Origin: Bacteroides sp. CAG:927
GTDB lineage: Bacteria > Bacteroidota > Bacteroidia > Bacteroidales > Muribaculaceae
Direction of reading: 5' to 3'
Assembly: GCA_000431155.1 (NCBI GenBank)
Contig: HF985660.1
Span: 108,255 to 172,254 of the forward strand
Length of the DNA: 64,000 nt
Shown here: piece by piece, positions 50,903 to 60,494 of the stretch
How positions within the stretch are numbered: the stretch's first letter is position 1
Layout of the letters: each line of letters starts with the position of its first letter
Program-made: the position numbers and the translations under genes
The notes under the pieces: model-generated
What the model was told of the DNA's origin: nothing
What the model saw: only the letters and a program-made list of their open reading frames with translations
Database searches by the model: none

Positions 50903-53524
50903 TTAGAACTCCTGACCGAGCACAAAATGGAAGTGACTGCCGCCACGTTCGCCAAACACCTGATCGAAACCATAAGCCCAGTCTATACCCATCATACCTA
51001 CCATAGGCAGATATATGCGAAGACCCACACCGGCACTGCGCTTGAGATTGAACGGAGTGAAGCTCTTGACATCGGTCCATGCATTACCGCCCTCCACAAA
51101 TGCCAGTCCGTAGATAGTGGTTGAAGGCTGGAGCATGAACGGGAAGTGAAGCTCCATGCCCAGTCGGGTGTAAGCGTAACCCTCATAACCCCACGGAGTG
51201 AGTGCGCCGTTGTCATAACCGCGCAAGCCTATGGTCTCCGTTGCATAGGTATATGATCCTGACATACCGTCACCACCCACGTAGAATGTTTCAAACGGAG
51301 ATTTGAGCCACTTGTTATAGCTGCCCAACAGACCTATGTCGGCACGGGTCATGAGCACGAGCGTCCATTTGCCATTGGGGTCGGTGAGAGGAGTGTAGGT
51401 GCGGGCACGGAACTTGAGTTTCCAGTACTCAATCCACTTATACATCTCTTTCTTTGACTCTACGGAATTTTCTTTATAGAGTTTCTCCCAATTCTTTTTT
51501 CCGAACAATGATGCCGGAGGAGTGAGCTGCAATCCCAGCGAGAACTGCGAGCCTCGGCGGGTATATAGAGGATTGTCTATACTGTTTCGGGCTAAGGTAA
51601 GACCGAGCACAAGAGAATTGGAAGTACCGTTGTTCATATAATACAGGTATTCCCAGTTCTTAAGATAATACCAGTTGTAGCTGAGGTCGGTCTGGAAAGT
51701 GAAGTAGTCGTCAGGCCAGCTCAAACGCTTACCGAAACCAACGGTCACGCCCACCATCTGAAGCACTTTGTTGGGGTCGTAAGCATTGGTTATACTGTTT
51801 TGGTAATAATCGCTTCCGTAACCATAGCCATAACCGTAGCCGTAATTATAGGCAGTGTTGGCCCATCGGCTGTTGTAGTAAGAAGAGTTCACACCGGTTT
51901 GACGGCTGTAGTACGCCGACACGCTGAGCGAGTTGGGTCGTTTGCCTCCAAACCACGGGTCAAGGAACGACACACTGTAAGCCTGATAATATCGGGCATT
52001 GGTCTGAGCCGAAATAGTAAATGTCTGACCTTCGCCCTGCGGTATAAGTCCTTTATACGAACTGGGATGGAACAGATTTTTGATTGAGAAGTTGGTGAAC
52101 TTCAAGGCAAGTTTTCCGATAACGCCTGTCTGTCCCCAACCGAGAGAGAACTCAATCTGGTCGTTAGCCTTGGATTCAAGGTTGAATATAATATCTACCG
52201 TACCGTTCTCCTCATTAGGCTCAGGGCGAATATCCATATTTTCAGGATTGAAGTGTCCGGTCTGTGCTATTTCACGGGCAGAACGCATGAGGTCCTCCTT
52301 GGAGAACAGGTCGCCCGGGCGAACACGCAATTCACGACGGATGACTTTCTCATACAACCTGTCGTTACCGTTTATCACCACATTGTTGATTCGTGCCTGC
52401 GGGCCCTCAACCATGCGCATTTCCAAATCAATTGAATCTCCATGCACATTTTTTTCTATCGGCACGAGGTTATAGAAAAGATAACCACGGTTCATGTACA
52501 GGTTGGCCACGGCATCATCGTCCTCAGTGGTGCGCTTGTTGAGCAACTTCTGGTTATAAACATCACCTTTCTTGAAGCCCAGCACATCGTCAAGCACCTG
52601 TGTGGGATAAATGGTGTTGCCTACCCACGATATATCGTTGATGTAGTATTTTTTACCTTCTTCAAGAGAAATATATACATCCACAGTCTTGTCATTGTAA
52701 GGAACAACGCTGTCGCTCAATATTTTGGCATCACGATAACCTTTTTCGTTATATTTCTGGATTATTCGGTTAAGGTCATCGCGGTAATCGCTCTCCACAA
52801 ATTTCTTTTGCTTGAACAGATTCAGCAACTTGCCTTTTTCGTTTGTTTTCTTCATGGTGCGCTGCAACGCATTATCGCTCATCACCTCGTTGCCATCAAT
52901 ATAAATCTTGTGCACCTTTACCTTGTCATGACGATCCACGACTATGTCCACAATCATCTCGTTTTTTGCCGAGAGGTCTTCGCGCAGATTGATTTTCACT
53001 GTTGCGTTGCCAAAACCTTTGGACTTGTAATACTGCTTTATGATAGACTCAGCACGATTCACAATGTTCTGCGTAATCTGATTGCCTTTGTGCAACTGCA
53101 GCTTCTCTTCAAGATCCTTGCGCTCGCTTTTGCGCGTACCGATATAGTTGATGGCGGAAATACGCGGTTGCTCACGCAGGTTTATGGCTATCCATGCCTT
53201 GTCACCGGCCACTTTCTCCACAGTAATCTTCACGGAGCTGAACAATCCCTGATGCCACAGACGCTTTGAGGCATCGGTGATTTCCGCACCCGGAATATCT
53301 ATGCGCTCACCCACTTTCAGTCCGGCAAACCCTATTATAAGATAATCCTCGTAGTTGTCGGCCCCGTTCACGGATATTCCGGCTATCTCGTATGTGCGCG
53401 GCATCCCGGTAAACAGCACCTTGGGATTTATCACAGTGTCCACTGCAAGCTCCTGAGCACGGGTCCCGACAGCGCCACACGCTGCCATTACCACTGCAAG
53501 GAGATATATAAGTTGGTTACGCAT
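50903..53524 (-). CDS. bamA: BamA outer membrane protein assembly factor
   Basis: The 873-residue protein has a signal peptide (ending VGTRA), five POTRA domains over about residues 30-430 and an Omp85 barrel to the end (HFHFVLGQEF). The barrel has GGDGMSGSYTYATETIGLRGY (the RGY/RGF L6 motif). BamA inserts beta-barrel proteins into the outer membrane. An unusual run of alternating Gly and Tyr, YGYGYGYGYG, near residue 560-570 lies in a predicted surface loop. It is followed by two skp genes and preceded by uppS. Confidence 0.97.
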   Translation of the reverse strand: MRNQLIYLLAVVMAACGAVGTRAQELAVDTVINPKVLFTGMPRTYEIAGISVNGADNYEDYLIIGFAGLKVGERIDIPGAEITDASKRLWHQGLFSSVKITVEKVAGDKAWIAINLREQPRISAINYIGTRKSERKDLEEKLQLHKGNQITQNIVNRAESIIKQYYKSKGFGNATVKINLREDLSAKNEMIVDIVVDRHDKVKVHKIYIDGNEVMSDNALQRTMKKTNEKGKLLNLFKQKKFVESDYRDDLNRIIQKYNEKGYRDAKILSDSVVPYNDKTVDVYISLEEGKKYYINDISWVGNTIYPTQVLDDVLGFKKGDVYNQKLLNKRTTEDDDAVANLYMNRGYLFYNLVPIEKNVHGDSIDLEMRMVEGPQARINNVVINGNDRLYEKVIRRELRVRPGDLFSKEDLMRSAREIAQTGHFNPENMDIRPEPNEENGTVDIIFNLESKANDQIEFSLGWGQTGVIGKLALKFTNFSIKNLFHPSSYKGLIPQGEGQTFTISAQTNARYYQAYSVSFLDPWFGGKRPNSLSVSAYYSRQTGVNSSYYNSRWANTAYNYGYGYGYGYGSDYYQNSITNAYDPNKVLQMVGVTVGFGKRLSWPDDYFTFQTDLSYNWYYLKNWEYLYYMNNGTSNSLVLGLTLARNSIDNPLYTRRGSQFSLGLQLTPPASLFGKKNWEKLYKENSVESKKEMYKWIEYWKLKFRARTYTPLTDPNGKWTLVLMTRADIGLLGSYNKWLKSPFETFYVGGDGMSGSYTYATETIGLRGYDNGALTPWGYEGYAYTRLGMELHFPFMLQPSTTIYGLAFVEGGNAWTDVKSFTPFNLKRSAGVGLRIYLPMVGMMGIDWAYGFDQVFGERGGSHFHFVLGQEF

Positions 53525-53568
53525 AATATGTTGTGAATTCTTTTTTTGCTATTTTGGTTGATTATATA

Positions 53569-54321
53569 CTATTGATTGGTGAGCTGCTCCGAAATACGCC
53601 CGTATCGCCGTTCGCGTTTCTGATACTCGGCCACAGCCTCCCTGAGTGACTTTCCGTCAAAGTCGGGCCACAATGTAGGTGTGAAGTACAGCTCGGAATA
53701 GGCAATCTGCCACAGCAGATAATTGCTCACTCTTATATCACCGCCCGTGCGTATAAGCAAATCGGGATCGGGAAATTCTGCGGTGGTAAGATGCTGCGAC
53801 ACAGTATTGTCGTCAATATCCGACACATCAAGTTCACCTTTTGCCACTTTAGCCGATATGGAGCGTACAGCCTCGGTTATCTCCCATCGTGAGGAATAAC
53901 TCAGAGCCAGTATCATTCTCAGACCCGTGCAGTGAGCCGTGGCTGCAACGCACTGGTCAAGAGTGTTGCGCGCATCCTCAGGCAAACGGCTTATGTCGCC
54001 TATAATGCGCATCTGCACGTTATTTTCAAGCATTTCAGGAAGTTCGCGGCTCATAGCCATCACGATAAGGCTCATAAGCACATCCACTTCGTGCTGCGGA
54101 CGGTTCCAGTTTTCAGTAGAGAACGCATAGAGAGTGAGATATTTAATTCCCAATGCATTCGCCTCGCGAATCACATTGCGCACCGAAGTTACGCCCTGCT
54201 CATGTCCGCAGGTGCGTTCCTGTCCCTTGGCCTTGGCCCAGCGGCCGTTGCCGTCCATGATAATGGCCACATGCTCAGGTATGCGGGCCGAATCTATGGT
54301 GATATTGCAGTCGGTGGTCAT
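53569..54321 (-). CDS. uppS: Isoprenyl transferase (undecaprenyl diphosphate synthase)
   Basis: The 250-residue protein has HVAIIMDGNGRWAKAKG, the Asp and diphosphate-binding loop of cis-prenyltransferases, then LTLYAFSTENWNRP, and ends with LLIRTGGDIRVSNYLLWQIAYSELYFTPTLWPDF split by the RxSN motif. It makes the C55 carrier lipid for peptidoglycan and O-antigen. It is next to bamA, 44 bases apart. Confidence 0.97.
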   Translation of the reverse strand: MTTDCNITIDSARIPEHVAIIMDGNGRWAKAKGQERTCGHEQGVTSVRNVIREANALGIKYLTLYAFSTENWNRPQHEVDVLMSLIVMAMSRELPEMLENNVQMRIIGDISRLPEDARNTLDQCVAATAHCTGLRMILALSYSSRWEITEAVRSISAKVAKGELDVSDIDDNTVSQHLTTAEFPDPDLLIRTGGDIRVSNYLLWQIAYSELYFTPTLWPDFDGKSLREAVAEYQKRERRYGRISEQLTNQ

Positions 54322-54348
54322 TGTATTGCGTTTAAGAAACTTATTTAA

Positions 54349-55047
54349 TCAGTCTATACGATGGCATGTAACACATCTCGGACCGAATTCATAACTCACT
54401 CCTATCATTATTGAGGAATACCAGTCGGTATTCTTTATAAAAGAACTCTTAATTTGGTACAAATCCTTCAGTTCGCCGTCAACATGATCGCCAAACACCT
54501 TGGTCATGGAAAATTCCAGCATCAGGTTGATACGTTTTGTAGCCTTGTATTTCACACCAAATCCCATAGGGATATTGAGTGCCACCGAAGTATGGTCTCC
54601 ACTCTTGGCATAAGTGGCACCGATGCCGAGCGACAAGTAAGGAGTCCATCGTTTTAACCTCTTGTAAGTCTCACCGATACCGTAAGCAAAAAAGTTAAAT
54701 TCTCCGCGTGCCCCAAGGTCGTAAGCCCATCCTTTGAACTGATAATTCACATTCAATGGATAAACATTACTGAATTTTTCGGTATTACCGCTGAGCGACA
54801 AAGCGGTCAACTGTCCGCGCAATGCCCAGCGATTGTCATTGAACAGGTAACGGAAAGCCACGTTCATGGCCACCCCGGGACTTGCAAACACATTGCTCTC
54901 ATTTGCATCGCCGAGATAGCCGCTCATTCCACCTCCCACACCTATATCAAATTTGTATGAGTCATTGTCGCTTTGGCCATAAACAGCGGGAGCCGCCATC
55001 AGTATGGCAGCTGCTGCTATAAGTATGGTCATTAAGCTTTTTTTCAT
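54349..55047 (-). CDS. DUF6089-like outer membrane beta-barrel protein
   Basis: The 232-residue protein has a signal peptide (MKKSLMTILIAAAAILMAAPAVYG). The remainder is beta-strand-rich (FDIGVGGGMSGYLGD, GVAMNVAFRYLFNDNRWALRG, WTPYLSLGIGATYA), typical of the small barrel family DUF6089 encoded between uppS and envelope genes in Bacteroidales. Function is unknown. The ATG at 55047 is chosen because an 18-residue longer version has no signal character. It begins 8 bases after the upstream stop. Confidence 0.85.
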   Translation of the reverse strand: MKKSLMTILIAAAAILMAAPAVYGQSDNDSYKFDIGVGGGMSGYLGDANESNVFASPGVAMNVAFRYLFNDNRWALRGQLTALSLSGNTEKFSNVYPLNVNYQFKGWAYDLGARGEFNFFAYGIGETYKRLKRWTPYLSLGIGATYAKSGDHTSVALNIPMGFGVKYKATKRINLMLEFSMTKVFGDHVDGELKDLYQIKSSFIKNTDWYSSIMIGVSYEFGPRCVTCHRID

Positions 55048-55055
55048 CACCGGGA

Positions 55056-56573
55056 TCATTGAAGGGGTTTGAATGTCATGCGATTGATAACTCCCCTCCA
55101 CACTTTGGCGCTAAGTCCTGACAATTCGGTTTCACCGCCAAACAGATATACGTAAGGGCAATCCCAACTGGTGACGGGTACAGAAGCTCTGCTCTGGCTT
55201 CCGCGATACCATACCGGCAGTCCGTTGACAGGCATATCACGCCATCCGTTGGCACCGCCGGCACGAGAGGAGAGAGTCACTGAGTGCACCACACTCTGCG
55301 CATAAGCCACCGGGCTAAGGTAGTCGGGGAGCTGCATGCACTGATCGGCCTTAACCCAGTTGAGGCCACGGTTAAGTGATATATAGACATTAGGATTAAT
55401 CTTTCCGTTTGTCAGTCGTCCGCCTATAGCCACCAATGTGGACACCTCCGAGGCTACCCACTGATTGTTGACCTTGTAGGTGTAGTAAGGCACAAGGCAC
55501 ACACCTTCCATAGCCGGGATGCCGTCAGGAGAGATACAACCCCAAGTATTACCGTCATAAGCCCAAGTTGCCCCGGTGAGCGCACCGCTTGAAGTAGCGC
55601 CGCCCACTATCATCAGCATGGGCTCTGTGGACCATTCATTACTATAGGTCACGGCCTGACTGGTTCCCGCTACAGGGAATTTGGCATCAACAGGCGTTTC
55701 ACCCGAGGCCGGATAGGTGGTATGGTAATATACTCCGTCGTCACCTTTGCGCACACCCAAAAGGGTTGAGCCATAAGCGCCAAGAATATGATTCATTTGT
55801 ACGGAAAGTACCGTCCAGTTCACGCCTTTGTCGGCTGAAGTAAGCAGTTTGCCATCGAAAGTCACCGCAAACAAGGCATTGTCGGTGGCAGTGATACTGT
55901 TGATTAATGCGTCAGAAGGCAGGTTGCTTGCAACATTGGTCCATTCTCCGGCAGGATCGGTGGCGGAAGCCACGCAACAACCGGCATCAGAACGTGTGAA
56001 ACACAAAACCGAGCCACCTGCATCCACGGTGTGCTGTTCGGCAGGGTCAGCAAGAGATGTAGGCAAACTGCGCATGGCTGCCTTGTCCCAGAACAGCGAG
56101 TCCGATACCATTGTATGCACATTGACCTTTATGATATAGTCACGTGAGTGACTGCCGGTGTAATCCACAAGATGGAGCTTTACATCGTTGTGTGAAAAGT
56201 CGATTGTATCGGACTTGTCGGTGAGGTAGTTGATGCTCTGCTCAGTGCCGTCAGCCCCGGTAAAAGTCAGTGTAGCCTCGCTAACGGTAGGCAGCCCTAT
56301 TTCAGCCACAAGTTTATTGATTTTAGTGCCTTTGGGCAAAGAATCGGCGTTATATATCACCGCATTGGTCAAATCAATGGTAAAGAACACCGAATCAAGA
56401 TTTGCCAACACATTTTTGTCAGCTGAGAGCGCAAAAGAGTTAACAGCCATTGACGAGGTAATCTGCACTTCCTCAGTAGTGCTGTCCTCATCATCATTGT
56501 CCTTGTTACATGACACCATGATGCTGCTGACAAACGCTGCAAATAGGATATATAGGGGCAGTCTATGCTTCAT
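55056..56573 (-). CDS. DUF6242-like lipoprotein with beta-propeller-type C-terminus
   Basis: The 505-residue protein has a lipoprotein signal (YILFAAFVSSIMVSCNKD), an N-terminal part with GTKINKLVAEIGLPTV, and a long C-terminal part of repeated strands such as DNALFAVTFDGKLLTSADKG, STEPMLMIVGGATSSGAL and VYISLNRGLNWVKA, resembling Kelch/BNR propeller blades. It matches the layout of Bacteroidales DUF6242 proteins. The ATG at 56573 replaces a TTG at 56591. It heads the unit DUF6242, DUF6089, uppS, bamA. Confidence 0.75.
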   Translation of the reverse strand: MKHRLPLYILFAAFVSSIMVSCNKDNDDEDSTTEEVQITSSMAVNSFALSADKNVLANLDSVFFTIDLTNAVIYNADSLPKGTKINKLVAEIGLPTVSEATLTFTGADGTEQSINYLTDKSDTIDFSHNDVKLHLVDYTGSHSRDYIIKVNVHTMVSDSLFWDKAAMRSLPTSLADPAEQHTVDAGGSVLCFTRSDAGCCVASATDPAGEWTNVASNLPSDALINSITATDNALFAVTFDGKLLTSADKGVNWTVLSVQMNHILGAYGSTLLGVRKGDDGVYYHTTYPASGETPVDAKFPVAGTSQAVTYSNEWSTEPMLMIVGGATSSGALTGATWAYDGNTWGCISPDGIPAMEGVCLVPYYTYKVNNQWVASEVSTLVAIGGRLTNGKINPNVYISLNRGLNWVKADQCMQLPDYLSPVAYAQSVVHSVTLSSRAGGANGWRDMPVNGLPVWYRGSQSRASVPVTSWDCPYVYLFGGETELSGLSAKVWRGVINRMTFKPLQ

Positions 56574-56672
56574 AATTATGCTATTTTTCAAACTGCAAAG
56601 TTAACAACAATTTCATTAACTAATGTTGCTTTATAGTTAAATTCTGTAACTCTCATGGTCTTCGGGGCAGTT

Positions 56673-57662
56673 TCACAGACGAACCACGGTGAATATCAGA
56701 CTATTGCCAATATTTTTAACTGACCTTATCTCGCCTTGGGGCATATCCATGTGCGCCACACCATGCACTCCTAATCGGGCCATATTCTGCTCAATACGGG
56801 CCTCGCACCAAAGATTTTCTTTCATAAATTCCCTGAGCAAAGTAGCCCCACCCTCCACCATCAGGGAGGTCACACCACGTTCATACAAGGAGTGGAGCAC
56901 ATCTTTCAAATCCTTGTAGTTGCTCATCACCAATGTGTTGCCGCCCTCCATAACTGCTGCTTCGGCACTCACGCGTCCACGCCGGTCAAGCACCACGCGC
57001 AGGGGAGCCTTGCCTTCCACAAGCCTTACGTTCAGACGACAATTATCGGACAATACGGTACCGCTTCCTACCATTATGGCATCGTAGCGGCTACGCATCA
57101 AATGCACAAGCGTAGTTCCCAACGGGGATGAAAACTTCATAGGACCGGAGCCATCAATGCGGTCATGGTCAAGCCATCCGTCCGCGCTACATGCCCATTT
57201 CAGAGTGACATAAGGCATCTTGTGAGTGTGGGCATACATAAAAACCTTGTTAAGCTCCTTGCACTCCTTCTCCATTACGCCGGTCACTACCTCCACTCCG
57301 GCCTCACGAAGCATGGCAACTCCCCTGCCGCTGACTTTGTCAAACGGATCAACACACCCCACCACCACGCGGGGTATGTGCCGTTCTATTATAAGCTTTG
57401 CGCAAGGAGGGGTCTTACCATAATGCGAGCACGGCTCAAGAGTGACATACATGGTACTGTGCCGCAACAGTTCGGGTTCCCGAACAGATGCCACGGCATT
57501 GACCTCGGCATGTCCTTCTCCACACCGACGATGCCACCCTTCGCCTATTATACGCCCGTCGGCCACAATCACCGCTCCCACCATAGGGTTGGGTGATGCG
57601 TACCCCAACCCATTGCGTGCCAGTTGTATGGCACGCGCCATGTAGCGAGTGTCTATTTCCAT
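56673..57662 (-). CDS. ribD: Bifunctional riboflavin biosynthesis deaminase/reductase
   Basis: The 329-residue protein has an N-terminal deaminase domain (ARNGLGYASPNPMVGAVIV, GEGWHRRCGEGHAEVNAV with Zn ligand H, and TLEPCSHYGKTPPCAKLI with the two Cys ligands) and a C-terminal reductase (YVTLKWACSADGWLDHD, LMVEGGATLLREFM). It deaminates and reduces the pyrimidine intermediate in riboflavin synthesis. The ATG overlaps the ispG stop by ten bases. It is slightly short relative to the usual ~360 residues but both halves are complete. Confidence 0.96.
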   Translation of the reverse strand: MEIDTRYMARAIQLARNGLGYASPNPMVGAVIVADGRIIGEGWHRRCGEGHAEVNAVASVREPELLRHSTMYVTLEPCSHYGKTPPCAKLIIERHIPRVVVGCVDPFDKVSGRGVAMLREAGVEVVTGVMEKECKELNKVFMYAHTHKMPYVTLKWACSADGWLDHDRIDGSGPMKFSSPLGTTLVHLMRSRYDAIMVGSGTVLSDNCRLNVRLVEGKAPLRVVLDRRGRVSAEAAVMEGGNTLVMSNYKDLKDVLHSLYERGVTSLMVEGGATLLREFMKENLWCEARIEQNMARLGVHGVAHMDMPQGEIRSVKNIGNSLIFTVVRL

Positions 57663-59350
57663 TTGCCGTCAGCCTTGATGAGGTTCACCAGATGCTCCAC
57701 AGCCTCATTTTCAGGAATATTCTTTTCCACACATTCCTTACCTCTGTAAAGGCTGATGCGTCCTGCACCTGCACCCACATAGCCGTAATCGGCATCTGCC
57801 ATCTCACCCGGGCCGTTCACTATACACCCCATTACGCCTATTTTCAGTCCGCGAAGAGATGTTGTGGCCGACTTCACAGCCGCCAATGTGCTCTGGAGAT
57901 TAAACATGGTTCTGCCGCATCCGGGACACGATATGTACTCTGTACGGGTCACTCTCAGACGCGCTGCCTGCAATATTCCGAATTCAAGCGAAGCGATTTC
58001 GGCCGGAGTCAGGACATTGCTCTCAATCCACACACCGTCGCGGAACCCGTTCATCAGCAGAGTTCCAAAATCCACCGATGCCCTTACGGTCAGTTCCTCG
58101 GCGGTCAAGTTGCCGTAGTCCACTTTCACCACAACAGGATTATTGATTCCAAGAGCCATCATGCGGTGGAGGGCAGCCTGCATAGAGCCGGGACGATTGG
58201 CATGGGAGGATGTGAGCACTATAATTTTATCAGACGGTATTTCACCCCACTTTTCAACGGGAACAGCAGCATCAACTTCCTGATAGTCAAAATTCCCGAC
58301 GAAAAGGTCAGGTTGGCGGTCGGCGCAATATTCAGCCGCAGAATCAGTGCCTACGACCACCGGCGGATTTGAACCGCCTACATTACCCACAGCCACGCTT
58401 TTGCGTCGTTGCGGCATTATGTCATCATAACCGGCAACTTTTTCACCGTCTATATGCGGGGCCTGCTGAAGCTGCTCGATATATTCACGCAACATTGCCG
58501 CTACGGGAAGTTCGCACTCAGGCTCCTCACTGAGCGATACCCTGATAGTGTCTCCCACGCCTTCAGCCATGAGAGTGCCGATACCAACACATGATTTTAT
58601 GCGTCCATCCTCTCCGTCACCAGCCTCGGTGACTCCCAGATGCAACGGGAAATGCATGTTTTCCTCATCCATGGCACGCACAAGACGCCGCACGGTTTCC
58701 ACCATGACTGCCACATTGGAAGCCTTGACGGATATAACCACACCGGTAAATCCGCGCTTTACGCACACACGCAAAAACTCCATGGCACTCTCCGTCATTC
58801 CGGCAGGCGTATCTCCGTAGCGGCTCATGATACGGTCGGAAAGCGACCCGTGGTTCACGCCTATGCGTATAGCGGTGCCATGCTCGCGGCACAGTGACAG
58901 AAACGGAGTCAGTGCATCGTCAATTTTCTGCAACTCAGCTGCATATTCCTCATCGGTGTACTCAAGTTTGCGAAAGGTGCGGCCCGGATCCACAAAATTA
59001 CCGGGATTGATACGCACCTTCTCAACAACTTCAGCTGCCGCGAATGCCGCGCGGGGATTGAAATGAATGTCGGCCACCAAGGGCACATCCACTCCTTTAT
59101 CCCGAAGTCCGGCACGTATATTGACAAGATTATTGGCCTCGCGCACACCCTGTGCTGTCAGGCGCACTATCTGAGCACCGGCATCGGCTATCCTGCTGCA
59201 CTGAGCTATGCTTCCCTCGGTGTCCATAGTTGAGGTGGAAGCCATGGACTGAAGGACAACCCTTTGGTCACCGCCAATAGTCACATTCCCTACATGTACG
59301 GGAGTGGTGACACGGCGACAGCAATCAAAATCAGTTGACTTTGTACTCAT
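57653..59350 (-). CDS. ispG: 4-hydroxy-3-methylbut-2-enyl diphosphate synthase, long form
   Basis: The 565-residue protein has the N-terminal TIM barrel (VTIGGDQRVVLQSMASTSTMD, PLVADIHFNPRAA) and the C-terminal 4Fe-4S domain with YISCPGCGRTMFNL and GVMGCIVNGPGEMADADYGYVG, giving the three Cys ligands. A middle insertion (about 265-430) marks the long IspG form of Bacteroidota, chlamydia and plants. It makes HMBPP in the MEP isoprenoid pathway. Start overlaps purE by 20 bases. uppS, which uses the product, lies in the same gene run. Confidence 0.97.
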   Translation of the reverse strand: MSTKSTDFDCCRRVTTPVHVGNVTIGGDQRVVLQSMASTSTMDTEGSIAQCSRIADAGAQIVRLTAQGVREANNLVNIRAGLRDKGVDVPLVADIHFNPRAAFAAAEVVEKVRINPGNFVDPGRTFRKLEYTDEEYAAELQKIDDALTPFLSLCREHGTAIRIGVNHGSLSDRIMSRYGDTPAGMTESAMEFLRVCVKRGFTGVVISVKASNVAVMVETVRRLVRAMDEENMHFPLHLGVTEAGDGEDGRIKSCVGIGTLMAEGVGDTIRVSLSEEPECELPVAAMLREYIEQLQQAPHIDGEKVAGYDDIMPQRRKSVAVGNVGGSNPPVVVGTDSAAEYCADRQPDLFVGNFDYQEVDAAVPVEKWGEIPSDKIIVLTSSHANRPGSMQAALHRMMALGINNPVVVKVDYGNLTAEELTVRASVDFGTLLMNGFRDGVWIESNVLTPAEIASLEFGILQAARLRVTRTEYISCPGCGRTMFNLQSTLAAVKSATTSLRGLKIGVMGCIVNGPGEMADADYGYVGAGAGRISLYRGKECVEKNIPENEAVEHLVNLIKADGKWK

Positions 59351-59837
59351 ATTCTATCCCCTTGAGTTCCTCGTTAGCCTTCACAATCTTGGCGGAAAGC
59401 CCGGAGCGATAGGTTTCAAAACGCGAATGAATCTCTTTGTCGCTCAGCGCAAGTATCTGAGTGGCGAGTATGGCAGCATTCAGCCCGGCATTTATACCCA
59501 CGGTGGCAACACTCACACCCGGGGGCATCTGCACGATAGAAAGGAGTGCGTCGTTACCGTCAAGAGTTGAATTGATGGGAATACCGATTACAGGGACAGG
59601 TGTCATTGCCGCTATTACACCGGGCAATGCAGCTGCCATGCCGGCTGCAGCTATTATCACCTTTATGCCACGGCCTTCGGCTCCGTGGGCAAAATGCTCC
59701 ACCTCTGCCGGGGTACGGTGCGCACTGAGCGCGTTCATTTCAAACGGGATATGCATGTCGTTAAGAAAAACGGCTGCTTTCTGAAGCACGGGCAAATCGG
59801 AGGTGCTGCCCATAATTATGCTTACTAAAGGTGTCAT
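59331..59837 (-). CDS. purE: N5-carboxyaminoimidazole ribonucleotide mutase
   Basis: The 168-residue protein begins SIIMGSTSDLPVLQKAA and has ALSAHRTPAEV and IIAAAGMAAALPGVIAAMTPVPVIG, the class I PurE signatures. It converts N5-CAIR to CAIR in purine synthesis. Length is typical. It overlaps ispG and follows the PAP2 gene by 38 bases. Confidence 0.97.
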   Translation of the reverse strand: MTPLVSIIMGSTSDLPVLQKAAVFLNDMHIPFEMNALSAHRTPAEVEHFAHGAEGRGIKVIIAAAGMAAALPGVIAAMTPVPVIGIPINSTLDGNDALLSIVQMPPGVSVATVGINAGLNAAILATQILALSDKEIHSRFETYRSGLSAKIVKANEELKGIEYEYKVN

Positions 59838-59875
59838 GTTGGTTTAAGAAATGTATAATGATTAGAGTTTATTTA

Positions 59876-60490
59876 CTAATAAAGCGGTATGCCGGAGCAA
59901 AGATACACACACAGAAATCCTACCGCAAACCCGGCAAGCACCTGACCCAATGTGTGACGCTGCATTATGAGGCGCGAAGTGCCAACCATACCGCAAAGAA
60001 TGGTAACAATCACCATAGGCCAAATCATGTCCACTATGCAGAGGTGACTTACGGCCATACGCATTGTCAGGGCCATAAGGCCACCCATGGCGGTCATGTG
60101 AGCCGAAATTTTCCACTTGCGGTTTACGAGAGTACATATTATCACGGCCAGCATTGCTCCGACCATAAACATCACGAGCCACATTGGTGCCTGACTCACA
60201 TACAGGAACCCGGCGCAAGCGGCATAGCTCACCAGCGTTATTATATACGGCAACGTGCGTTCATTCTGTTGTTTGAGTGCCGGATCAGAGAGATGACCGA
60301 GCTTCCACAACGCCCATATACACACAAGGGGCACCACGCATATCATCAGTGCCACCACACCAAGCACCCACAATCGTGTGCTCAGCGGAAGCACGCGGAG
60401 CATACTCAGCCACAATGCTATGGCCATGCCGTAAACAGGCACTATGGGAGGCCCGAACACAAACGATATTAATCTTGCAATCTTGTACAT
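59876..60490 (-). CDS. PAP2-family membrane phosphatase
   Basis: The 204-residue protein has five to six helices and PAP2 active-site elements: KQQNERTLPY (motif 1), KISAHMTAMGG (motif 2, SxH) and GTSRLIMQRHTLGQVLAG (motif 3, SRx5H). The usual Asp after the motif 3 His is replaced by Gln (QV in place of DV). The family cleaves lipid or isoprenoid diphosphates, for example undecaprenyl diphosphate recycling, fitting the uppS/ispG surroundings. ATG at 60490 is chosen because it follows the rpoN stop by 4 bases and starts a hydrophobic helix. Confidence 0.83.
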   Translation of the reverse strand: MYKIARLISFVFGPPIVPVYGMAIALWLSMLRVLPLSTRLWVLGVVALMICVVPLVCIWALWKLGHLSDPALKQQNERTLPYIITLVSYAACAGFLYVSQAPMWLVMFMVGAMLAVIICTLVNRKWKISAHMTAMGGLMALTMRMAVSHLCIVDMIWPMVIVTILCGMVGTSRLIMQRHTLGQVLAGFAVGFLCVYLCSGIPLY

Positions 60491-60494
60491 AATG

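Noticed and set aside
52442..53269. 275-codon plus-strand frame opposite bamA
   Set aside because: Antisense shadow of a strongly conserved gene; the reading is hydrophobic only because of bamA codon bias.
57593..58372. 259-codon plus-strand frame opposite ribD and ispG
   Set aside because: Antisense to ispG, which has complete catalytic motifs over this region.
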